Below, piece after piece: positions 55,688 to 64,000 of a DNA stretch of 64,000 bases (the first letter of the stretch is position 1; every line of letters starts with the position of its first letter). Origin of the DNA: Lobosporangium transversale (Eukaryota > Mortierellomycota > Mortierellomycetes > Mortierellales > Mortierellaceae); NCBI RefSeq assembly GCF_002105155.1, contig NW_019028979.1, positions 1,426,001 to 1,490,000 of the forward strand. The letters are read 5' to 3'. The notes beneath the pieces were generated by a model that saw only the letters and a program-made list of their open reading frames with translations, had not been told where the DNA came from and did not search any database. The position numbers and the translations under genes are program-made.

Positions 55688-58398
55688 ATGCTGAGCAAAA
55701 AAAGTCGCTCATTTTCATGGGCTTCACTTGGAGTAGCAGTACTGCTAGTCCTCCAAGCAATGTCCTCTATCAACGTAGCTACTGCTGCCCCTGCAGACCC
55801 ATCCAAGTCTACACAAGCTCTTCAGGGGGTCGTGAGGCGTCTATTACCACGTGCATACCATGACGCGTTCGATTTCCGACTGATCTCGGAAATTACTCCT
55901 CCCACGCCCGACAACAAGTATGATGTGTTCCGCGTTTCGAACTTGGCGAAGGGCACCTCTAAAGGCCCACGTATTTTGGTCGAAGGTACCACATTGTCTG
56001 CTTTGGGTCGTGGCCTCAAGTATTACTTGGATCAAGCTGGTCAGGTCGAGTTGACTTGGAGCGGCAACCGTTTTGATGAGTTGCCCCCTATTCCTCCGCA
56101 TGTCCCTGACCTGGAACTGGATACAAACCAGACTGTGACTACTGGACATGTCCGCGGAAGCTTTGTTCCCTGGCGTTACTATACCAATGTGGTTACATTT
56201 GGCTACCAGTTTGTGTTCTGGGATTGGAAGCGCTGGGAGCGTGAGCTTGGTAAGGGGCTATAAGGAACTTGTCATCTGATACACCTCTAAATCTAATGGC
56301 CACGATGTGTCTAACACTTTTACTCTTCTGTGCTACCACAATTATTTACTACTAGACTGGATTTTGTTGAATGGAATAAATCTGTTGCCTGCAATGGTCG
56401 GCCAAGAATATATCGCCCGCGAATTCTACCGTAACCTGAACTTGACAGATGAGGAGATCGATAGCTTCTTGACGGGCCCATCTTATATGCCCTGGCAGCG
56501 TATGGGCAACTTGCAAGGCTCCTGGACTCATAAGTTACTCAACAGCAGTGCTGCCAATGAGCTGGTCTACAAGAACAAGTGGATTGATGCTCAATGGGAC
56601 CTTCAAAAATTGATCATCCGTCGCATCCAAGAGCTAGGTATTACGGCCATCCTGCCTTCTTTCCAAGCGTTCACGCCCCGTGCCCTAGTTAACAAGTTCC
56701 CAGAGGCTGTCTTCAAGAATTCGAGCCAATGGTCCTTCTTCCCAGAGGAGCACACGAATGTTACCTATGTAAAGCAAACTGATCCCCTGTTCACAACTCT
56801 GGCTACTCAGTTCTTACAGCTGCAACAAAAGCTATACGATGGCTACCAATCTCATTTCTACCTCTTGGATCTGTATAACGAGCTGATTCCGGATTGTGTG
56901 ACTCCTGCTTGTTTGAAGGACACAACCACGAGTGTAACTAAGGCTCTTCAGGCGGCGGATAAGGATGCAGTCTGGGTAATGCAAGGTTGGTTCTTGACCA
57001 ATACAGCTGTCTGGACCCCTGAGGCCACAAAGGCTTACTTCGAGGGCATTCGTGAGGCCAATGGAAAGACATTTATCTTTGACTTGGCTTCGGATTCCAT
57101 TCCACTATGGGAGTCCACTCAGGGATTCTATGGATATGACTTTGGCTTCAGCACGTAAGTCTCCTTTTATACTCTGTGCGCTCTTATGGTTGTTGTTGTT
57201 CAATCATTTACACATTCATTTAAATTCTTGCTTCTTTCCCTTGAAACATAGTCTTAACAACTACGGTGCCGCTCAGGGTTTGTTTGGAAAGTTGCCAGCT
57301 CTTCTCACGACTGCTTATAAGGCATATGGACAGTACAGTGCTAACTTGAAGGGCATTGGTGTGACGACCGAGAGCGTTAATAACAATGAGTACATCTATC
57401 AGACGACACTGGAATTGCCTTGGCATGATCCTAAGCAGGCCATCGATGGAGCTTCGCACTTGGAGCAGTTCATCCGCCGTCGATATGGCCTAAAAGCGAC
57501 ACCCAAGGTCCAAGATGCATGGAATAAACTGCGTCAGACCGTTTGGGATTGCCAGTCAGGACAATTGTCTCAAAGTAAATCATTTGTTGAGAAGACACCA
57601 GCGTTGAATATGATCACTGGCCCAGATGCCTGGCTGGGTACGGTCTTTTGGTATAACAAGACGATTGTTGCCGAAGCCTGGGATCAACTGGTCCAGAGCG
57701 CTACTAAGGAGCACCATGCCAATGTCCCCAAGTCATTCAAGTTTGATCTTGTAGATACAACTCGTGAGGTCTTGTTAGCTACAGTCTTCCCCGCATTGCA
57801 TCAATCCCTTGTTGATGGATACGATGCCAAGGATATTAATAAGATTCGAACCTATGGTCGCCAGCTCATTGCATTGATCCGTGACGCTGATAGAGTGTTG
57901 AACACGAACCCAGCTTTCTCATTTGGTTCTTTTGTGAACGAAGCCAAGACCTCAATCGATCCCGTAGGTGGCCAAAAGGACAAGTTTATCAAGTTTGAGA
58001 AGCCTGGGCCGACAAAGGCAGGTTACCAACATTTCTTGGAATCAAATGCTCGCAACCTGGTGACCTGGTGGGGACCCGAGGGTACAGGACCCCCAGGCGC
58101 ATTGCCTGATTATGCATCAAAGCAATGGGGCGGTCTCTTGACTTCGTACTACCTACCTCGCTGGGAGTTGTTCATTTCTCAATTGGAGGAGGCAGTCTTA
58201 TCAAACTCTGCTTTTAATCCGGACGATTACTTGAGCAAGAGGTTGGCGCGTGAAGCTCAATGGCAGACGCAGGTCTGGGGCCAACGCCCTGGTGAGACCT
58301 GGGTAACCAATGGCCAAGAGTCTGTGGAAGTTGTCCGCGAGATCCATAATAAATACCGTGCCTTAGTATTCAAGATCGCAGCTGGTGGCAAGGCGTAA
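55688..58398 (+). CDS. Alpha-N-acetylglucosaminidase, GH89 (NAGLU-like)
   Basis: Three exons (55688-56249, 56356-57154, 57252-58398) encode 835 aa. A basic start and hydrophobic stretch (WASLGVAVLLVLQAM) form a signal peptide to about residue 33. The GH89 pattern is clear: RYYTNVVTFGYQFVFWDWKR, DWILLNGINLLPAMVGQE, LPSFQAFTPRAL, a first catalytic Glu in LYNELIPD and a second in GVTTESVNNNEY. The human enzyme removes terminal alpha-GlcNAc from heparan sulphate in lysosomes. A fungal version would act on alpha-GlcNAc glycans in the vacuole or outside the cell; that role is inference. Several NxS/T sites fit a secreted protein. The gene is convergent with the NUDT1-like gene. Confidence 0.93.
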
Positions 58399-58574
58399 GA
58401 GCTCGATTGATAAAAATAAAAAATGAGATAGACTTTTTCTCCACTTCATTAGTGAATATTTATACCAAAAAGAAGTAATATAATTAACAAAAAATAAATA
58501 AAAAATAAAAAATAACAAATATATAAACTCAGCTTCTTTTCTTGTTTAATAAAAGAAAGATATCTAAGGCCAAT

Positions 58575-58990
58575 CTAGTCTTCATACGATGCAATTGTGC
58601 CATCAAAAGCAATTTCGCATGGCACTCGTGGGAGATCAAGGTCTAAGTGGTGATCAAACATGGCAAAAGGGCCGCCTTTGGGCTGTGAAGTTGTAAATGA
58701 TGCTGTGGTCATGGTTGTAGAGACGTTCCCGCTAGTTACGCCAGGAACAGAAGTAGCAGCGGTAGTTGTAATTGCTGTGGGATTTTCAAGTCCCTTGCGC
58801 TTGAAGTACATCTTGCCAAAAAAAGGGTCGCGGCCCTTGAGAAGCATAGGGAGCCAGACAGTGTCATCTTCCCACATTTGATCATACGGAATATCTGCGA
58901 AATCGAACCACTGTGGCCTCATTTCATCACATCTATAGTTCTCATCGGGAGTAGATCAAAGTGCGTGAGAAGTCAACCTCAAGCTCGCAT

Positions 58991-59031
<41 letters not shown>

Positions 59032-59629
59032 CTTACTCACGAACTTCGCCCTCGTATTCGTAGGCTTTATAGACATGGGTCTCTAAGGCCATAGGATCGT
59101 TCTCAAAGAGGAAGAGTAGAATACCAGCTTTAGTCAAGCTTTCAGGTTTGACAGTGACGCCAGCTTCTTCTTCCAGCTCGCGTAGTGCTCCTTGTTTAGG
59201 TGTTTCGCCTGGTTCAACCTTGCCTCCAAACCTGTACAGGATAATAATCAACCAAAACAACAAAAAAAAAAAAAAAATAACGACTAAAAAAATGAAGTTC
59301 ATGATTCATTCGGGGTTCAAAGGGGTACAAGTATGTAAGAAAAAAGCATACCCATTCCAGAGATGAGCACCAAAGCCTCGCTTCTTATATCCAAGGAGGA
59401 TCTAAAAGGTTTTGTAAATAATTTTAATACGATTGAGCTGATCAGCATTTCAGCTTGTCAACCTGTCTTATTTGTAATAAATAAATCCTACAGGACCTCG
59501 TGGGCCCTCGTTGTCAAAAAAAAAAAAAAAAAAAAAAAAAAAACTTATTTGCAGTACCTTTTGTTTTTCCTTATTAATGACAAGTACAAGCGTCAGAACT
59601 TTCTTGGAGTTGAAAGTGAAGGAGTCCAT
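58575..59629 (-). CDS. Nudix hydrolase, NUDT1/MTH1-type 8-oxo-dGTPase
   Basis: Four exons (59629-59558, 59401-59352, 59231-59037, 58932-58575) encode 224 aa. The start reads MDSFTFNSKKVLTLVLVI. It leads to KKRGFGAHLWNGFGGK, then a perfect Nudix box (GKVEPGETPKQGALRELEEE followed by AGV). The EMRPQWFDFADIPYDQMWED segment matches the MTH1 substrate pocket. The protein hydrolyses oxidised purine nucleoside triphosphates, preventing mutation. It is about 70 residues longer than human MTH1 because of a Thr/Ser-rich insertion (about residues 155-195) before the last strand. It is divergent from FEN1. Introns 1 and 3 carry sense-strand T tracts of 28 and 34 nt. Confidence 0.9.
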
Positions 59630-59974
59630 GGTATTTGTAAGCAAAGTTGTCTTTTATGTGATTGATGTCATGAAACTTCCGATGATTTGCATGTTGATCG
59701 TTTTGTACCATATAGAAAGTCACTTTTGCCACCAAATAACCTTATTTGTTGTCAATAGAAGAAAGACATGTCTACACCTCTCTGCTTCACAAATCATTAT
59801 TACAGTTGTTGACTGTGACAAAAGTTGTGGCCATTACACACTAATAATATTTTCACAACGACCTTCATCAAGAGCCTTGTCCAACAAGTCTGTCGTTCCA
59901 CACAGACAATCTTTTTAAAGCCTCGATTCAGTTTTCATTCCTCGGTCGCTCGTTTCCACTTAGGATCTATTGCC
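59630..59974. promoter_or_regulatory. Divergent promoter region, NUDT1-like and FEN1
   Basis: Only 345 bp separate the start codons of two DNA-maintenance genes on opposite strands, so a shared promoter is likely. I did not identify a specific factor site with confidence. Confidence 0.6.
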
Positions 59975-61656
59975 ATGGGAATTCACGGACTGTCCAAGGT
60001 CATTGGTGACAATGCTAAGGAGGCCATCAAGGAGGACGACATCAAGAACTACTTTGGACGAAAGGTCGCCATTGATGCCTCCATGTCCATTTACCAATTC
60101 ATGATCGCTGTTCGTCAGCAAGACGGTCAGCTTTTGCAGAATGAGCAAGGAGAGACAACAAGGTAACCAAAAAGGGGAAAATGATATGCTTTTTTGCCAA
60201 TAGACAACAAAGATATAATATATCATCTAACTTCATATTTTGCTCTCAGTCACTTGATGGGGATGTTCTATCGGACGCTGCGCATGGTAGACAATGGTCT
60301 CAAACCTGTTTATGTCTTTGATGGCCAACCACCTACTCTCAAGTCCGGAGAGGTAAGACGTCTAGCTTGGTTGCAAGAATGAAAATGTATTTTGCTTATG
60401 ACACTCACAGTCTTCCTTTCCTCTTTTCTTTTTATTACCATCAGTTGGCCAAGCGTAGTCAGAAGAGGAAGGAAGCTGTTGCCAGCAAGGAGGAAGCAGA
60501 GGAGATTGGCGATCAAGAGGCTATCGACAAGTTCAACCGACGTACAGTTAAAGTTACTCGCGAACATAACGAAGAATGCAAGAAGCTATTGAGGTTGCTT
60601 GGTATCCCTTACGTCGAGGTAAGTGTTAATAATACAAATGGTGTCGCTACCATTCTACTGTCCAGACTCAAATGATCAGGAACCCAACCTGGCATTAATG
60701 ATATCGTTAATTGTGTTACTGATACTCATAACTAACCTTTTTTTTTTTTTTTTTTTTTTTTTTTTCTTCTTTTTCGTTTCAATAGGCACCTTGTGAAGCA
60801 GAAGCACAATGTGCCGCGCTCGCAAAGGCAGGAAAAGTTTACGCAGCAGGGTCGGAAGATATGGACACATTGACTTTTGGATCGCCTATATTACTGCGTC
60901 ATTTAACTTATAGTGAGGCTAAAAAGATGCCTATCAGTGAAATCTCGCTCTCAAAGACATTAGAAGGACTGAACTTTACAATGGAGGAGGTATAGGACTC
61001 TTTTATCTGCAGGTGGACTTCTTTTTATTTTTAAGACTTTAACGCAAACCTCCTTTTTTATTATTATTATTGCAATAGTTTGTTGACCTCTGTATTTTGT
61101 TAGGATGTGATTATTGTGATTCGATTAAAAATGTTGGTCCGGCACGCGCAATTTCATTGATCAAAGAGCACAAAAATATAGAGACAATCTTAAAGAATAT
61201 TGATCAAAAACGTTACCCCATCCCTGAGGACTGGCCCTACAAGGATGCACGCGAATTGTTCTTGAACCCCATCGTCACAGACCCAGAAACCATTGAGGTA
61301 CATACCATGCATTCTATATGTTTTTTGTAGAGGAAAAAAAAATAGAAATACCTTGTCCCTTATTGAGCTTTCTTCTCTTCTGTGAATAGATCAAGTGGGA
61401 GTCGCCTGATGTCGAAGGACTGGTTGACTTTTTGGTCAGGGATAAAGGTTTTAGCGAGGAACGTGTCCGCAAAGGATGTGAAAGATTGGAGAAGAACCTC
61501 AAGTCTGCAACGCAGGGTCGTTTGGATAGCTTCTTCAAACCATTAGCGTCTGCGGATAAAAAGCGAAAAGCCGATGAATCTAATGGTAATAAGAGCAAGA
61601 AGGCTGCTCCAGCAAAACCAAAGGCTGGAAGCAATCGTGGTCGACCAAGAAAGTAA
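59975..61656 (+). CDS. FEN1: Flap endonuclease 1 (FEN1/Rad27)
   Basis: Six exons (59975-60162, 60250-60352, 60445-60618, 60786-60989, 61079-61297, 61390-61656) encode 384 aa, close to human (380) and yeast (382). It starts [10 protein letters not shown]. Metal-binding acids are present in [40 protein letters not shown] and GCDYCDSI. The helix-hairpin-helix region ([12 protein letters not shown]) and the C-terminal PIP box QGRLDSFF, which binds PCNA, are intact. A basic tail follows ([12 protein letters not shown]). The enzyme cuts 5' flaps during Okazaki-fragment maturation and long-patch repair in the nucleus. Intron 4 has a branch-like CTAAC followed by a T28 tract. Confidence 0.96.
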
Positions 61657-62269
61657 ATTCACAAACAGGGGGCTCTAAACTGCTTAGACATCTAATTTTT
61701 GTGCCTTCGTAACATGATCGAGGCTTTCTATGTCCCATAATAAAAAATGGTAATCTGTTTTCAAAATACGGCCCTGTTGCTTGGACTATGTTTGCTTGTT
61801 GCCTTGTATCAGTCCTTATCAAGATGTACATGGTTTATGAAGCACAGATGCTATCTCCTGTAGTGAGAGCTGCTTTAAGTAAATCGCTCCATTACATTTA
61901 AACGGACATGGCCCTTTGAAATACCAAAATTGATGAGTAAACATCATGGAAATTATGAATACAATGGTATTTGAAGCTGCAACTCCTATTGTGGTGATAA
62001 AGGTCTTTCAAAAAAAAAAAAAAAGATAAACGAGAACAGTCAGCATCCAATAGTTCTGTGCAAAAGAAGAAGCAAAGATCCACAGCCTCCTCAAGTAAGT
62101 TGCAAAACTTTTTTTTAGTAAATTTTAATAAAATCGGTTGGTGGCGGAGCCTGCACGTGCCCATTTTAAATCAGGTACCGCCATTTTGGAACAGCTATGC
62201 GCATGGGCGCATTTGCCCTTAAGCGAACGAACTCACAAAAAAAAAAAAAAAACAAAAAAGTCGAGTTGC
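61657..62269. other. Intergenic, FEN1 to methyltransferase
   Basis: AT-rich sequence with short A tracts near 62009-62023 and 62237-62252. No gene is supported on either strand. Confidence 0.6.
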
Positions 62270-62842
62270 ATGGCATCTCATTTATTTTTCCTTTCTTCAC
62301 TACTAACCGCTCCATTCTTTTTTTTTATTGTTGAATTGACTTGGCTTGTCCTCATGAACAAATTTTTTATGGTCCTGGTCGCTGGCCTTAGCCTCGTAAT
62401 GATATATCCTTTAGAGAACAAATCTTGGATAGGGTCATTTGCTCCCATCCTCCTCGGCTTTCTTGCCGGTTTGCTCAATGCGGAGACACCCATGGCTAGC
62501 AGTCTACAGGAACTTTTCGGACTCACATCTAGGCATCCCGATCGAGTTGGTTTGGATATCATTCACACAAATGGCGAAAATATTAAAGATCGCCAGGCTG
62601 CTAAATCACAGCTGAATCAAAGGGTGATGTATGGACTGCAGCATGCGTTCTTAAATCTCGAGGTTACTGGGTGGTGGTTCAACATGGGTTACTGGAATAA
62701 AGAGACGAGAACTTCAATGCGATTTCAAGATGCTTGCAAGGCTTTGGTTGAGAAACTAACTAGTCATTTAGACATTGGACGGGACAGTCATATCCTTGGT
62801 AAGTAACGGTAAATTAAAATAAAATAAAATGATAATAGACGC

Positions 62843-62880
<38 letters not shown>

Positions 62881-63669
62881 GATCCAATTGTTTTAAATAA
62901 TGCATTATTTCTTTTGCTAGATGTCGGATTCGGCTGTGGAGATCAGGATGTGTACATGGCTCAACTCTACCGACCAGCCAGAATCACTGGCATTACCATT
63001 GAGCCGATCCAGCACCATGCCGCCCAGGAATTGATAAGACGCACCCAAACTCCAGAAACAGACATTCAATTGCATGTCGCGGATGCCTCAAAGCTGCCTG
63101 CGTTTCTCCAAGCCAACCCAGATATATTTACTCGCTCTCAGCCCCAGTTCTCAAGCTCCTCAGAATCTTCGGACACCTCAGATATGCGTTATTTTACACA
63201 CGTGGTCTCTATTGACTCAGCGTATCATTATAATACACGCGTACAGTTTCTAAAGAATGCAGCAGCTGTATTAATGCCAGAAACAGGTCGTCTGGCCTTA
63301 GCAGATATGATCCTTGCGAGACCCGCTCCAACCTCAGGCTTTGGTCAGAAAATATTCAATGCTGTGTTTAGTGCTATCGAAGTCCCTGTAACTAATATGA
63401 AGACCATTGAGGCTTATAAACAGGATCTGGTAGATGCAGGGTTTGTGGATATTGAGATTGAATGTATTGAGGAGTTTGTGTTCTCAGGCCTGGCCTCTTA
63501 TATTGACAATCAGTTGGGTCGACTAGGAGGACTCGTTAAGCCAGGTGTCAACTGGACCTACTGGGGATTGTCCAAGGGGCTATGGTGGTTGGATCGATCC
63601 AAGTGGTTACATTTCGTCATAGTCAAAGCAAGGAATGGTCATAAACAAAACAAGGCTTTCAAGCATTAA
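62270..63669 (+). CDS. Membrane-associated SAM-dependent methyltransferase
   Basis: Two exons (62270-62798, 62921-63669) encode 425 aa. The N-terminus holds two or three hydrophobic segments (LFFLSSLLTAPFFFFIVEL, FFMVLVAGLSLVMIYPL, IGSFAPILLGFLAGLL). The class I methyltransferase fold follows, with motif I ILDVGFGCGDQD spanning the intron, an acidic residue after motif II (GITIEP), and HVVSIDSAYHY plus a motif-III-like region. The layout resembles sterol, ubiquinone or fatty-acyl methyltransferases of the UbiE/CFA group, but the substrate cannot be set. The intron carries A36 (62843-62878), the longest tract in the window. An in-frame Met at 62138 is rejected because it would add a poly-Lys linker before the hydrophobic start. 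Confidence 0.8.
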
Positions 63670-63701
63670 TTACTGTAGATATAAACTAAATATAATCCAA
63701 G

Positions 63702-64000
63702 CTATAGAACAAGCACAGAATGCCCAATCGATTCAAAAACTGTTTTGGCATCCAAGGCTTTGTCCTTCTTGACTAGAATATAGTCCGTGTCATAGGTGCT
63801 GACTACAAAAACCGAGATCTTGTTCTCTGCCAATGCTCCACTCAGATTAGCCATGATGCCCACGTAGCTAAAGTCCAATGGGCCTTGAACTTTGAAGCAG
63901 CGCCAATCAGGCGAGACCTTGTGTTCACAGTTAGGAATTAGTTGATCGCTGTTGATATCAGTCCAGTCATGAGAAATAACGAGAGAGATCTCATCAGGGG
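63702..64000 (-). CDS. ACT-domain protein, CASTOR/ACT_7 type (partial, 3' end)
   Basis: The minus strand is open from the window edge to a stop at 63702, giving the last 99 residues. They read like a double-ACT regulator: SHDWTDIN, WRCFKVQGPLDFSYVGIMAN, then LSGALAENKISVFVVSTYDT and DYILVKKD. That pattern is typical of the ACT_7 family related to the arginine sensor CASTOR1. Such domains bind amino acids. The N-terminal half is outside the window. Its stop codon is only 32 bp from that of the methyltransferase on the other strand. Confidence 0.8.
   Translation of the reverse strand, partial: PDEISLVISHDWTDINSDQLIPNCEHKVSPDWRCFKVQGPLDFSYVGIMANLSGALAENKISVFVVSTYDTDYILVKKDKALDAKTVFESIGHSVLVL

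Overview
The window is nuclear DNA from a fungus. It holds spliced protein-coding genes with short introns (mostly 80-140 bp) that have GTAAGT-type donors and CTAAC/CTAAT branch points. Gene content is fungal: ERB1, IPI3, an EF-hand MscS channel, a GH5 exo-1,3-beta-glucanase and M1 aminopeptidases. The high intron density, the UNC80-like giant gene, the GH89 enzyme and the many homopolymer runs suggest an early-diverging lineage. A Mucoromycota/Mortierellomycotina-like fungus is my best guess; that is inference, since no rRNA or marker gene is present.

Layout. Positions 1-5,800 are a gene-poor, repeat-rich end: a 142-bp direct duplication split by a 29-T tract, a tRNA-Trp(CCA), a ~620-bp MITE-like element with terminal inverted repeats and a 9-bp target duplication, and broken LTR-retrotransposon gag pieces. 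Positions 5,825-17,421 (minus) are one seven-exon gene for a ~3,646-aa UNC80-like protein. Then come ERB1/BOP1 (minus, 18,269-21,138), ribosomal protein L4 (minus, 21,553-23,120), an EF-hand MscS channel (plus, 24,995-27,821) and IPI3/WDR18 (minus, 28,007-29,881). Two tandem M1 aminopeptidases (minus) lie at 30,061-33,248 and 34,431-37,867. Three tandem FAD monooxygenases (minus) lie at 38,189-45,760. A mitochondrial 3-hydroxyacyl-CoA dehydrogenase (minus, 47,291-48,565) is divergent from a CorA-type transporter (plus, 49,177-51,689). Next are a previously hidden 62-aa membrane microprotein (plus, 51,965-52,413), a membrane-anchored GH5 glucanase (plus, 52,956-54,530), an alpha-N-acetylglucosaminidase (plus, 55,688-58,398), a MutT/NUDT1 hydrolase (minus, 58,575-59,629) divergent from FEN1/Rad27 (plus, 59,975-61,656), a membrane-associated methyltransferase (plus, 62,270-63,669) and the 3' end of an ACT-domain gene (minus, 63,702 to the edge).

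The exon models were built by hand. In every one the joined exons keep a single open frame whose total length is a multiple of three, and splice junctions are GT-AG.

Functional links: ERB1, IPI3 and RPL4 all serve 60S ribosome production. NUDT1 (sanitising oxidised dGTP) and FEN1 (flap removal in replication and repair) share a 345-bp divergent promoter region. The MscS and CorA proteins are ion transporters, and UNC80 in animals is part of a cation-channel complex, but nothing in the sequence links these three physically.

The most striking window-wide signal is homopolymers. At least 36 A or T tracts of 17-36 nt are present, none in a coding exon, and 21 of them sit in about 8 kb of intron. 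Paralogues differ in which introns carry them.
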